This document shows, piece by piece, positions 16,076 to 24,224 of a stretch of 64,000 bases of DNA. The notes under the pieces were generated by a model that worked only from the letters and a program-made list of their open reading frames with translations, was not told where the DNA came from and did not search any database. Source of the DNA: Bacteroidetes bacterium UBA5697 (GTDB lineage: Bacteria; Bacteroidota; Bacteroidia; B-17B0; Aurantibacillaceae); NCBI GenBank assembly GCA_002420145.1, contig DIHL01000021.1, forward strand, positions 22,416 through 86,415, written 5' to 3'. Both the position numbers and the translations under genes were made by a program. Each line of letters starts with the position of its first letter. The first letter of the stretch is position 1.

Positions 16076-17545
16076 TTAGCGCGGGGTATTAAAGTTTTCA
16101 TCCATATTGCTACCAAAAGTTTTTCCCGGCTTTGTGTCATCAATATTTGTAGACTGCTGCGAACGATTTACTAATTTAAATCTCCATCTCTCGTCATACA
16201 TTTCTCCTTTAACATCGCTATGAATCAGTTCGTAACAATCATCGGCAATAGCAAAATTTGCAAACACAAATCTTTTATTTGTAAAGAAACGTTTGGTTGC
16301 TCTATCGTAAATTCTGTAATACTGCCATATTTCGTATGGATACGTATTAGGCTCACTATTTACTTGATTGCGTTGATCTGGTTTACCATATTGCAAATAT
16401 ACTCTACCTCTATCAGTATAATATCCTTTTTGTTTACCACACTTTAATAAAGCGTTTGTTTCAAGTACTTCTTTATAATACGAGTACCACAATTGCAGAG
16501 AGTTAGTAGTATCTCCAGCCTGAGTTTTCCAATAATCAACTAAATAACCTCTCATTAAATTTGGCTCTTTGTTCTTTATTTGAATTTGTTGCCATTCTCT
16601 TTCTTTAGTAGAAGATACAGGCCATAAGCATTCTACAAATTGTTTTAAAGAATCTATATTTTGAACTGAATTAAAAAAGTCTTCAATTGTTCTTATATCA
16701 GTATTATGAGCAATATTAACTGCATCACTTTGACGTTGGAAGAACCATTTTTTTTGTGATTGCACTTTGTTTAATGAGTCTTTTACTTCAATCACTAAAT
16801 TATAATTACCAGAAGGCAATTGAGTGATATCAAACTGAGCTAAAAGTGGGTTAATACGGTTAGCTGATTGTTTTTGAAATCCTGAAAAACCAAATTGTTT
16901 TTCTAAATTCTCATTGTTTTCGATATAATAGAAATAAACAAACTTAGTTCCTTTGCCAATTAGCGTATCCAAATTATATGTTTCCATATAAAATTTAAGC
17001 GCATTTTGTCTTTTAGGAAAGTAATTAATGTTATAAGGAATCAAATCATAACCACTTTTAGTTAATAGTGATGCTGCTGTAGATTTTTTGTAAGACTCTA
17101 AGATCTGAATATCTGAATTATAGATTTTCTTATCTCTATTAAATGAGATATTGATTTTTTGAGCATGACTCGTTTTTTGATCAGGCTGAGCGTTATCTGT
17201 AATAACCAACTCTAAATTATATTGTCCGTTATCAAGCGAAAATCTTTGATTATCGATAAAAGATGGCAACTGAAGCGAATCTGTAGTAATAGGACTTAAT
17301 AAGTTATAGCTAGATGATTTTACAAGCTCAGCACCTTTAAAAATTTTCCAAGAGATATTAATATTGGCTTGCAATCCACCCGCTACTGGCGAAAATTTAA
17401 CACTATTGCCCGAAATTGTTAAATAGGTTTCCAAATAAGGTTTATTATTTGAGGTGTTAAATACGCCATAATTGAAATAAACTGTAATTGTTGAAAAAAC
17501 AGTTTTATAAAAAATGGTTAAAAGGAGAATTAAAAAATATCGCAT
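16076..17545 (-). CDS. Exported GWxTD-domain family protein
   Basis: A 489-residue exported protein with a signal peptide (about 1-18). The N-terminal two thirds are beta-rich. The C-terminal part fits the GWxTD domain of Bacteroidota and Acidobacteriota: KGYYTDRGRVYLQYGKPDQ followed by PYEIWQYYRI. The name-giving Trp is a Tyr here (GYYTD). Function of the family is unknown. It is translated just ahead of the glycosyltransferase, which hints at a role in envelope assembly. Confidence 0.78.
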   Translation of the reverse strand: MRYFLILLLTIFYKTVFSTITVYFNYGVFNTSNNKPYLETYLTISGNSVKFSPVAGGLQANINISWKIFKGAELVKSSSYNLLSPITTDSLQLPSFIDNQRFSLDNGQYNLELVITDNAQPDQKTSHAQKINISFNRDKKIYNSDIQILESYKKSTAASLLTKSGYDLIPYNINYFPKRQNALKFYMETYNLDTLIGKGTKFVYFYYIENNENLEKQFGFSGFQKQSANRINPLLAQFDITQLPSGNYNLVIEVKDSLNKVQSQKKWFFQRQSDAVNIAHNTDIRTIEDFFNSVQNIDSLKQFVECLWPVSSTKEREWQQIQIKNKEPNLMRGYLVDYWKTQAGDTTNSLQLWYSYYKEVLETNALLKCGKQKGYYTDRGRVYLQYGKPDQRNQVNSEPNTYPYEIWQYYRIYDRATKRFFTNKRFVFANFAIADDCYELIHSDVKGEMYDERWRFKLVNRSQQSTNIDDTKPGKTFGSNMDENFNTPR

Positions 17546-17620
17546 AGTATTGATTTACAAATTACTGGGGGATGTAAATTTGCATAAAGTTAGTGATAAA
17601 AAATATTTTATAAAAATTAG

Positions 17621-17649
17621 TTGTAGAATAAAAAAAATTACTATTTTTG
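17621..17649 (+). promoter_or_regulatory. Promoter of tRNA-Ser
   Basis: TTG at 17621-17623 and TATTTTTG at 17642-17649, spacer 18, directly before the tRNA 5' end at 17658. Confidence 0.65.
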
Positions 17650-17657
17650 CATCCTCT

Positions 17658-17742
17658 GGAGAAATGGCAGAGTGGTCGATTGCGGCAGTCTTGAAAACTG
17701 TTGAACCGTGAGGTTCCTGGGGTTCGAATCCCTATTTCTCCG
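17658..17742 (+). tRNA. tRNA-Ser (anticodon UGA)
   Basis: 85 bases, CCA not encoded. The acceptor stem GGAGAAA pairs with TTTCTCC at the 3' side, followed by discriminator G. The anticodon loop CTTGAAA carries TGA, the long variable arm is typical of class II tRNAs, and GGTTCGAATCC is the T arm. Its 3' part is the attachment site of the downstream integrated element. The gene remains complete, because the element restores these bases. Confidence 0.95.
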
Positions 17743-17746
17743 CTGA
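17680..17746 (+). repeat. attL: 67-bp direct repeat inside tRNA-Ser
   Basis: Bases 17680-17746, from the anticodon stem to four bases past the tRNA end, are identical to 24225-24291. This is the left junction of the integrated element. The uninterrupted site would have held a single copy. Confidence 0.93.
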
Positions 17747-17753
17747 ATACTCT

Positions 17754-17787
17754 AAACCCCTAGTAAATACTGGGGGTTTTGTTTTTT
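17754..17787 (+). terminator. Element-borne terminator after tRNA-Ser
   Basis: Stem AAACCCC / GGGGTTT with a 12-base interior, then a T-run. It lies inside the left end of the element and replaces the host terminator, now displaced to 24299-24324. Confidence 0.7.
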
Positions 17788-17797
17788 ACTACCCTTT

Positions 17798-17867
17798 AGG
17801 TGTCGCTAAAATGCACCTCAAAAGACACCATTGCGACACCTATTGATGTATAAAAAGTGGTGTCGCT
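17798..17867. promoter_or_regulatory. Probable integrase arm-binding sites, left end
   Basis: GGTGTCGCT occurs at 17799-17807 and 17859-17867, its inverse GCGACACCT at 17833-17841, and CAAAAGACACCA at 17819-17830. Similar motifs occur at the right end (24166-24200). Repeats near both ends fit arm-type sites bound by the N-terminal domain of a tyrosine integrase. Confidence 0.55.
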
Positions 17868-17904
17868 AAGCTCAGCATAAACTAATTTGTAAACTGAATT
17901 TGTT

Positions 17905-19122
17905 ATGCTTGATCATCTCATTACGCACTTCTACTTGCCTAAAAACAAGAGACTTAAATCTGGTGAAGTTCCTGTTTATTGCAGAATTACATTAAATGGA
18001 AACCGTGCTACTTTTAGTACAGGCATTTATGTTTATGAAGATTGTTGGAACGCTAAAATCAAACAGGTACACCCAACAGATGCATCAGCGCATTTGGTTA
18101 ATCCACGGCTTTTTAAAATTCAGGAGAAAGTGCAGCAAACCTACTTTAAGCTAGAGAGCTTGAATAAAGAGATAACTGCAGCTACACTGGTAGACAATTT
18201 ACTGAACAGAAAGAAAAAAGAAGAGAAAGCAAGAAGCCTGTTTGCACTCTTTGAGAATCATAACAAGAAAGTAAAATCACTTGTGCCTGCAGAGTATGCA
18301 CCTGGTACTTATGAAAGATACTGCACCAGCTTAAAACATATAAGGGATTTTGTAAAGATCAAGTACAAGGCAAATGATTATGCTCTTGTTGATGTAAACC
18401 ATGAATTCATAACTGAGTTTGACTACTACCTAAGAGCAACAAGGAAGTGCAACAATAACAGTACGGTGAAATACCTAAAAAACTTTAAGAAGATTATACG
18501 TATTGCACTTGCAAATAATTGGATTGAGAAAGACCCTTTTGTCAATTACAAAAACAAGCTGGAAAAAGTTGATAGAGGTTACCTAACTGTTGATGAACTA
18601 AACAAGTTGTGCCAAAAACATTTTACTATCATCCGGCTTGAATTAGTGAAGGATTTATTTGTCTTCCAATGCTTCACAGGTCTTGCTTACGTCGATACTC
18701 AAAAACTAACAGAGGAGCACTTGGTTAAAGATGAAAATGGAATAATGTGGATTAGAACTAGGAGAAAAAAAACTGATATTGCAATAAATATTCCATTACT
18801 GCCTAAGGCAGCTGAAATAATAAATAGGTATAAAGGCTCTATCAAAAATGGTCAACTGTTACCAAAACTAAGCAACCAAAAGATGAATGCCTACTTAAAA
18901 GAGATTGCTGACTTATGTGGTATTGAGAAAAATTTAAGTAGCCATTTGGCCCGCCATACATTTGCCACAGTAGTAACTCTTGCCAACGGAGTAAGTATCG
19001 AATCCGTTAGCAAAATGCTTGGTCATACTAATCTCAATACAACCAAGATTTACGCACGCATGCTTGATAGCAGGGTTTTGGAAGAGATGCAATTACTTAC
19101 AAAGAAGTTGCAGGATAAATAA
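17905..19122 (+). CDS. int: Tyrosine integrase of the Bacteroidota mobile-element type
   Basis: A 405-residue integrase with an N-terminal arm-binding domain (about 1-85), a SAM-like core-binding domain (about 105-205, HIRDFVKIKYKANDY) and a catalytic domain. Present are Lys in RTRRKKTD, HLARHTFATV, LGHTNLNTT and the nucleophile in KIYARML. At the place of the first catalytic Arg there is Ala (TGLAYVD instead of TGLR). That change is common in integrases of Bacteroidota conjugative and mobilisable elements such as the IntDOT group, so it need not mean inactivity. Confidence 0.93.
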   Translation: MLDHLITHFYLPKNKRLKSGEVPVYCRITLNGNRATFSTGIYVYEDCWNAKIKQVHPTDASAHLVNPRLFKIQEKVQQTYFKLESLNKEITAATLVDNLLNRKKKEEKARSLFALFENHNKKVKSLVPAEYAPGTYERYCTSLKHIRDFVKIKYKANDYALVDVNHEFITEFDYYLRATRKCNNNSTVKYLKNFKKIIRIALANNWIEKDPFVNYKNKLEKVDRGYLTVDELNKLCQKHFTIIRLELVKDLFVFQCFTGLAYVDTQKLTEEHLVKDENGIMWIRTRRKKTDIAINIPLLPKAAEIINRYKGSIKNGQLLPKLSNQKMNAYLKEIADLCGIEKNLSSHLARHTFATVVTLANGVSIESVSKMLGHTNLNTTKIYARMLDSRVLEEMQLLTKKLQDK

Positions 19123-19125
19123 TTG

Positions 19126-19170
19126 TGCAGGAGTGTTTATTAGCATGTAAACACCTCCTGCATTTTTTTT
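19126..19170 (+). terminator. Strong terminator after the integrase
   Basis: A 14-bp stem with one bulged base (TGCAGGAG-TGTTTA / TAAACA-C-CTCCTGCA), loop of eight, then eight T. It insulates int from the downstream genes. Confidence 0.9.
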
Positions 19171-19476
19171 AAGTAAGTAAACAAGAAAGATTTAAACTTC
19201 ATGCATTTACTTCATTACATAGCTAGTTTTAAACATTAAAAGTTTATGCGGATAAAAAAGTTGAGCGTGTAATCCTATGCTAGTACTCCACTATTTCATA
19301 GTCCCCCTAGTTAATACAAAAGGGTGTACCCCCCTCGGTGATTTAAATTAGCTGAACTCAATTCATGGTAAATCTAACATGAATTTTTTCTGGCAAAAAA
19401 CAAAGTCTTTTTTTCTTCTGCCATCGCAAAAATCTTCCCACCTATTTCTTAAACATCTATCGTGTGATTAAAAACT
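19171..19476. other. Non-coding stretch before radC with a repeated 16-mer
   Basis: No open frame of note lies here. The stretch has short C-runs and G-runs (19303-19340) that could pair. At 19442-19457 the 16-mer CTATTTCTTAAACATC is found, repeated exactly at 19963-19978 before the ATPase gene. No clear TAnnTTTG promoter was seen. Confidence 0.5.
19442..19457 (+). promoter_or_regulatory. Repeated leader motif, copy 1
   Basis: CTATTTCTTAAACATC, 19 bases before the radC ATG. The identical copy at 19963-19978 stands 35 bases before the ATPase ATG. Two exact 16-mers in front of two neighbouring genes suggest a shared control site or RNA element. Confidence 0.5.
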
Positions 19477-19932
19477 ATGGAAAGCACATCACACTTTATT
19501 AATGAGTTAGCTATAACATATTCACGCAAGGAGATAAGCCACAACTCTATTAAAAACTCTAATGCTGTATATCAACTTATAAAAGATATATACAGCAACA
19601 CTCAATCTGAAATTGAACTCAAGGAGTACTTCTTCATGATCCTTCTCAACCGTGCTAACAAAGTTATTGGCTACTATAAACTTTCTGAAGGAGGCATATC
19701 AGGTACTGTTGTTGACCTGCGCTTGGCTTTCGGAACAGCTTTAAAGGGTCTAGCATCAGGCATTATAATGGCGCACAACCATCCTTCAGGTAACCTTTGT
19801 CCTTCTGAAGAAGACAAGCGCCTCACTAAAAAGTTTGTTGAAGCAGGTAAACTACTTGACATCGCTGTGCTAGATCATTTGATTGTAACTAACGATGGCT
19901 ATTACTCATTTGCAGATGAGGGCTTAATTTAA
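19477..19932 (+). CDS. RadC-like JAB-domain protein
   Basis: A 151-residue protein with the JAB/MPN metal-binding signature HNHPSGNLCPSEEDKRLT, followed by LLDIAVLDHLIVTNDGYYSF, the standard end of RadC-family proteins. It lacks the N-terminal helix-hairpin-helix region of chromosomal RadC. Such short forms are typical of integrated elements in Bacteroidota. Their role is unproven; DNA repair and anti-restriction have both been suggested. Confidence 0.9.
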   Translation: MESTSHFINELAITYSRKEISHNSIKNSNAVYQLIKDIYSNTQSEIELKEYFFMILLNRANKVIGYYKLSEGGISGTVVDLRLAFGTALKGLASGIIMAHNHPSGNLCPSEEDKRLTKKFVEAGKLLDIAVLDHLIVTNDGYYSFADEGLI

Positions 19933-19962
19933 AGCACAAGGCACACATGTGCTTTGTAAAAG

Positions 19963-19978
19963 CTATTTCTTAAACATC
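19963..19978 (+). promoter_or_regulatory. Repeated leader motif, copy 2
   Basis: Exact copy of 19442-19457. Just upstream, 19931-19955 can form a hairpin AAAGCACA / TGTGCTTT that overlaps the radC stop. Confidence 0.5.
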
Positions 19979-20013
19979 AATGGTGCTTGTATTAACCTTA
20001 AAACTTATAAATC

Positions 20014-20910
20014 ATGAACAAAATTAACAAGGCAGCAAGGAACCGCTGCAAAATCAAAATGGCTGTACAAGGAGCTTCAGGTTCAGGCAAAACTTATTCT
20101 GCATTGTTACTTGCATATGGTCTTACGCAAGACTGGTCAAAAGTTGTTGTCATAGATAGCGAGAACGGCTCAGCTAATCTTTATGCAGAACTTGGAGATT
20201 ATTCTGTATTAAATCTTGCAGCACCGTACACACCAGAAGCCTATTCAGAAGCAATAGATTTAGCAGCTAAAAATGGTTTTGAATGTATAATCATAGATAG
20301 CCTATCTCATGAGTGGTCAGGGCAAGGAGGTGTATTAGATATACACAGTAACATACCCGGGAACTCCTTCACTGCTTGGGCAAAAGTCACGCCACGGCAT
20401 AATGCTTTTGTACAGAAAATCCTGCAAACTGATTTACACATTATCTCTACAATGCGTAGTAAAACAGAGTATGCTATGTCGGAGAAAAATGGTAAGCAAG
20501 TTCCAGAGAAGCTTGGCTTGAAAGCTGTGCAGCGTGAGGATACTGAGTACGAATTTACCATTGTGTTTGAGCTCAATCAAAGACATCAGGCAACAGTTAG
20601 TAAAGACCGCACTGGTTTATTCCGTAACAAGCCTGAGCTAACACTAACTGCTGATGTAGGAAAAGTAATAGCAGACTGGTGTAATATCAGCACAATAAAA
20701 GCTAATCCTGAAATTGTGGCGCAGAAGAAAGAAGTACCTCAGGATGATTTTGTAACACGCATTAATCAGTGTGCAACAATGGAGGACTTAATAAGCTTAT
20801 TCAACAGTAATCCGGCTCAACAACAACAGCACCGAGATAACTTTATCTCACGAAGAAATCACATCAATGTTCAATCTAAAAACTTTTTAAACAATGGAGT
20901 TCATCATTAA
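20014..20910 (+). CDS. RecA-like AAA_24/Sak4-type ATPase
   Basis: A 298-residue P-loop ATPase. Walker A is GASGSGKTYSALLL (residues about 20-33), Walker B is CIIIDSLSHEW, and VVVIDSENGSANLYAEL follows the first strand. This is the AAA_24 family, which includes phage Sak4-type single-strand annealing/recombination proteins and is frequent in phages and satellites. The C-terminal part (QVPEKLGLKAVQREDTEYEFT) also fits. It overlaps the next gene by 17 bases, so both are translated from one message. Confidence 0.85.
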   Translation: MNKINKAARNRCKIKMAVQGASGSGKTYSALLLAYGLTQDWSKVVVIDSENGSANLYAELGDYSVLNLAAPYTPEAYSEAIDLAAKNGFECIIIDSLSHEWSGQGGVLDIHSNIPGNSFTAWAKVTPRHNAFVQKILQTDLHIISTMRSKTEYAMSEKNGKQVPEKLGLKAVQREDTEYEFTIVFELNQRHQATVSKDRTGLFRNKPELTLTADVGKVIADWCNISTIKANPEIVAQKKEVPQDDFVTRINQCATMEDLISLFNSNPAQQQQHRDNFISRRNHINVQSKNFLNNGVHH

Positions 20911-21892
20911 CAACCAAGAAGTGCTGGCGCAGTTGCCGGCACTTCAACCAAACGGAATAGGTATCTCATCTAGTAGTCAACCGTTCATTGAGGCTAATAC
21001 CATTCAAATGCCTGTTCAAGAAATGAAAGACCAACACATCATTCCCGTTTGGGCATCAAGTAATGAGCCGCTGATTAGTCACTCGGAGTTCATAGAAGCT
21101 ACTTGGGAGCAGGTGCATAAACAATTTAGGAATGAGACCATTCTTAAACCCAATATTAGAGTAAGTCATCCTATAAAAGGAAGAATCCCGGAAGCCAAGC
21201 ACAAAGCGGCAAAAGACTTAGAACCTTGGGAGCAAACAATATACTATGAACGTATGATGTTTGTAATAGAGTTGCCAAGCATAAGAGATGAAGTGAATGG
21301 CAATTTACTATCATTAACAATCGGTGGAGTGAAGTCCTACAGTTTGGATAACCTTTACAGCAAAAGACCAAGCGGAGATCAACACTTTCAACTGTTTATC
21401 GGCTTTCAAAATAAAGTCTGCTGTAACCTTTGTGTATCAACGGATGGTTTTAAACATGAACTGGGAATCAAATCAGCTAGTCAGTTAAAGTACGCTGTGG
21501 AAAATCTGATTAACCAGTACAATGCCAGTAAGCATCTTAACAGGATGAAGTCTATGACCAATATGGAACTAATGGAATCAGAGTTTGCGCAAGTGATTGG
21601 AAGAAGCAGAATGTATAAGCACCTGCCTGAGTATTCGCGTAAAGACATCCAACCCATGCTATTCGGTGACCAACAAATTAGTACTGTTGTACTGGACTAT
21701 TACAAGGATGCAAACTTTGGAACTGAAATCGGTGGAAGTATAAGTACATGGCAGTTCTACAACTTACTTACAGGAGCAAACAAGTCAACCTACATCGACA
21801 GCTTCCTGGTAAGAGGAGTAAATGCCACAGACTTTACTGCTGAAATCATCCAACACAAGATGGGGACAAAGCGAAGTTGGTTTATGGGTTAA
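20894..21892 (+). CDS. DUF3871-like protein of mobile elements
   Basis: A 332-residue cytoplasmic protein. The block WASSNEPLISHSEFIEA, then RVSHPIKGRIPEAKHK and ERMMFVIELPSI, resembles DUF3871, a family of Bacteroidota mobile-element proteins; the assignment is from memory of the motif. No catalytic signature is evident. The 17-base overlap with the ATPase gene suggests that the two proteins work together, for instance in replication or recombination of the element. Confidence 0.6.
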   Translation: MEFIINNQEVLAQLPALQPNGIGISSSSQPFIEANTIQMPVQEMKDQHIIPVWASSNEPLISHSEFIEATWEQVHKQFRNETILKPNIRVSHPIKGRIPEAKHKAAKDLEPWEQTIYYERMMFVIELPSIRDEVNGNLLSLTIGGVKSYSLDNLYSKRPSGDQHFQLFIGFQNKVCCNLCVSTDGFKHELGIKSASQLKYAVENLINQYNASKHLNRMKSMTNMELMESEFAQVIGRSRMYKHLPEYSRKDIQPMLFGDQQISTVVLDYYKDANFGTEIGGSISTWQFYNLLTGANKSTYIDSFLVRGVNATDFTAEIIQHKMGTKRSWFMG

Positions 21893-22070
21893 GCAAGAGC
21901 CTGGGAGAAATCCTGGGCTTTATATTACCTTTTAATTTGTCCTTGTTTTACAAAAGCTCATGCTGGAAGTTTACTACAAGAAAATAACTAGGTAGGGAAA
22001 AGGTAGATGTTGATAAAACTTGCACCTTACACATATTAACATTTTTCAGCCTAAAATGTCAATATTATTT

Positions 22071-22102
22071 TTTGGTCGGGATTGAAAGATGAATTAATTT
22101 TG
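22071..22102 (+). promoter_or_regulatory. Consensus promoter inside the element
   Basis: TTTG at 22071-22074 and TAATTTTG at 22095-22102 with a 20-base spacer. It points into the structured stretch that starts at about 22109 and then into the RepL-like gene. Confidence 0.7.
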
Positions 22103-22108
22103 TAAAAG

Positions 22109-22230
22109 TACAGCGCAGTACTACCTTCTGCAGAAGGAACATATCTTCTCCTTAAGGCATTAAGGAGTCAATTTTGAAAGCGGATTAGTAATAATCTGAG
22201 TTAGCTAAATCTAGCAAAGTCGTAAGGCTT
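22109..22230 (+). ncRNA. Candidate structured RNA (four to five successive hairpins)
   Basis: Directly after a consensus promoter come five potential stems. They are CCTTC/GAAGG (22124-22137, a perfect palindrome), CTCCTTAA/TTAAGGAG with loop GGCA (22148-22167), CGGATTA/TAATCTG with loop GTAA (22181-22198), GCTA/TAGC (22204-22215), and AAGTC/GGCTT with loop GTAA (22217-22230). Two loops are GNRA tetraloops. It could be an independent RNA, a leader controlling the RepL-like gene, or a replication origin. Confidence 0.5.
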
Positions 22231-22315
22231 GATGTATAAAGTAACGGTTGTATATATATTATACAGATAAACTGCTTTATATATGTCTGTTAAACAACAA
22301 GTTATTCTTAACCAT

Positions 22316-22354
22316 TTTGGAAGTTGTGCAGCTGAAATTGCACCAACTTCCAAA
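22316..22354 (+). promoter_or_regulatory. Long hairpin directly before the RepL-like gene
   Basis: TTTGGAAGTTGTGCA (22316-22330) pairs with TGCACCAACTTCCAAA (22339-22354): 15 base pairs with one bulged C and an eight-base loop. It ends 17 bases before the ATG at 22372 and lacks a T-run. A role in translation control or as an origin structure is possible. Confidence 0.55.
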
Positions 22355-22371
22355 TTTAAAAAAACAAAGAC

Positions 22372-22833
22372 ATGAGTAATTATTCATTACCCAAAAGCGG
22401 GACTGTGTTTATGCCTGTGGCAAGATTTCAACCAATTATCAGTTATGACTTTAATGGTAATCCTTCTGTATACAAAAATGATGTGGACTTTAAAAAAGTT
22501 GGGCTAAGTGATGACTTTTTGAAAAACTTAATGAGCAACATTTCATTAACGGATATTGATATCCGGATTATGTTGTATATCATGCATAATTTACAAAGAG
22601 ATTCTGACGAGGTGGTGTTAAATCCTACCATTATTAAAAGATATATTAACTGGGGGCACAGTTCAATAAGTGCATCCCTGATTAGACTTTGTAATGCAGG
22701 TTATATTATGCCTATAACAGGGAGAGGATCTGGTAGATGCAAATATCAGGTGAATGTATTAAATATGTTTTATGGCAACAGGATTGAGTTTCTGGAAAAT
22801 ATTGACCCAAAGTTAATACAGAGGGTTATATAA
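22372..22833 (+). CDS. Winged-helix protein, RepL-like
   Basis: A 153-residue protein. The middle has a helix-turn-helix/wing layout: LTDIDIRIMLYIM, then VVLNPTIIKRYINWGHSSISASLIRLCNAGYIMPI. The end KYQVNVLNMFYGNR resembles the Y.INP..FF.G.R strand of plasmid RepL initiators. A replication initiator or a regulator of the element are the two main readings. Its leader is unusually structured, which would suit copy control. The RepL reading is a motif-level impression. Confidence 0.55.
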   Translation: MSNYSLPKSGTVFMPVARFQPIISYDFNGNPSVYKNDVDFKKVGLSDDFLKNLMSNISLTDIDIRIMLYIMHNLQRDSDEVVLNPTIIKRYINWGHSSISASLIRLCNAGYIMPITGRGSGRCKYQVNVLNMFYGNRIEFLENIDPKLIQRVI

Positions 22834-22913
22834 AATCTGAAACATCAACTTGTGTTTATAGCCAGTTAAGGAATTTAGGTTAATCTTGAATATATTTTAC
22901 ATAAATTAGCCTA

Positions 22914-24056
22914 ATGGATCAAGGTTTAAAACAGAACGGTTTTTATTATGCTAATTTTCTTAAATCTGTTGATGGAGAAAATAGACTAACCTTCCTTGTT
23001 GTGTTCAGAGTAGGTGATTACTTATGTATGGATATTACTCCATCAGAGGAATCGGTAGTAGTTGATCAAGGTTTAATTGAGCACATCAAGGAGTGGAAGT
23101 CTTTGATTGTTGAAGCAATTAAAGATGGAAGCATTGATTCTGAAGAAGCTAAAGAGAAGTTTGCAAAATGCGAGCAATTAAGTACGGGGGTGCTTGAAGG
23201 TGTTTTTAAAGCAGGTAGCTTGTATCAGAAATTAACACTCACGTCAGCATTCAATAAAATTTCCGCAAGCCTTGAATCAAAAGGTTTTAGACCATTGCTT
23301 GGTAAGGAGGTCGTCAATACAATTTTCTCTGGTCTATTGTTGGATTTTCAGGAGACTGAAATACTTAATTATAAAACCATAGTTGAAAAGCTAAGCCCTA
23401 AAAATACCCAAGCTGAGTTAGCTAAACCAACTAATCAATTTGAGAAAAATGCAACGGAGTCTTTTTTTGAAAAGTATAGCACATATATATTACCCAGTCT
23501 AATTGTTGGCATGCTGATTCTACTATTTGTTTATTTAATCTTCTCATCAAAATCTAGTAAGTATAGTGACAATGATTACGCAAAAGCGGCAGCAATAGCT
23601 GATTCAGTAGTTCAAGACTTAGTGTTAAATCAAGATTCCATTATTCAGGCAAGTAAGTATTATGAAGACTCAATTGCTGCAGAAGCAAATAAAGCAAGGG
23701 AAAGAATTTTAGGAGAACAAGAGGCAAGAAAAGCTGAAATGAGAAAGACAAGTTCGTATATGGAGGAGTATTCAGAGGATTTTCCATTTGAATACCATGT
23801 TCCAAGTTGTCCAAATCAGGCTGAAACTAGTCTCCCTTCAGGAAAATGTTGGTTAGTGCTTTACTATGCTAAGCCAGGTAACCAAAATTGGCAAGAAGTA
23901 GGAGGAACTATTGTAGGTGTAAAAGCTGGAATTGATAATACGTTTCACTTTTTTGGCAAGAAGGGATGGAAATATGCATATTCCTGGGACGCGGGAAATT
24001 CCAGACCAATAAAACTTAAGCCTATAAACGTAAAGCAAACTTGGAGTGCGCAATAA
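22914..24056 (+). CDS. Single-span membrane protein of unknown function, element cargo
   Basis: A 380-residue protein with one membrane segment (about residues 194-213, ILPSLIVGMLILLFVYLIF). The N-terminal 190 residues are soluble, without a signal peptide, and predicted helical after a short beta start. After the span comes a charged helical, Ala/Glu-rich stretch (about 225-285), then a C-terminal globular domain with two Cys and many aromatic residues. No known family. It is the last gene before the right end, where cargo or defence genes are often found. Confidence 0.6.
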   Translation: MDQGLKQNGFYYANFLKSVDGENRLTFLVVFRVGDYLCMDITPSEESVVVDQGLIEHIKEWKSLIVEAIKDGSIDSEEAKEKFAKCEQLSTGVLEGVFKAGSLYQKLTLTSAFNKISASLESKGFRPLLGKEVVNTIFSGLLLDFQETEILNYKTIVEKLSPKNTQAELAKPTNQFEKNATESFFEKYSTYILPSLIVGMLILLFVYLIFSSKSSKYSDNDYAKAAAIADSVVQDLVLNQDSIIQASKYYEDSIAAEANKARERILGEQEARKAEMRKTSSYMEEYSEDFPFEYHVPSCPNQAETSLPSGKCWLVLYYAKPGNQNWQEVGGTIVGVKAGIDNTFHFFGKKGWKYAYSWDAGNSRPIKLKPINVKQTWSAQ

Positions 24057-24094
24057 ATTATTTACTAGAAACAAATTGTGCAAGTTAATAGTTC

Positions 24095-24148
24095 TATATT
24101 TGCAGCAATCAGGAGGAAGAAGGTCTTTCTCCTGAAAAGAAATTGCTG
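24095..24148 (+). ncRNA. Candidate small structured RNA at the right end
   Basis: TATATTTG (24095-24102) with TTG at 24076-24078 is followed at once by a 12-bp stem TCAGGAGGAAGA / TCTTTCTCCTGA (24109-24135, loop AGG). An outer six-base stem CAGCAA (24103-24108) / TTGCTG (24143-24148) encloses it. The compact fold right behind a -7 box and without an open frame suggests a small RNA. No T-run terminator is visible. Confidence 0.4.
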
Positions 24149-24165
24149 AGCTAAAGGCACCAAAT

Positions 24166-24200
24166 CGACACCTAGCATGCTTAAAAACTGGTGTCTTTTG
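24166..24200. promoter_or_regulatory. Probable integrase arm-binding sites, right end
   Basis: CGACACCT at 24166-24173 and TGGTGTCTTTTG at 24189-24200. The latter is the exact reverse complement of 17819-17830 at the left end. Confidence 0.55.
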
Positions 24201-24224
24201 GAGGGTACTGGGGAATAGTAGATT

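Noticed and set aside
17905..19122. Integrase judged inactive because the first catalytic Arg is Ala
   Set aside because: The same change is usual in working integrases of Bacteroidota mobile elements, and all other catalytic residues are intact.
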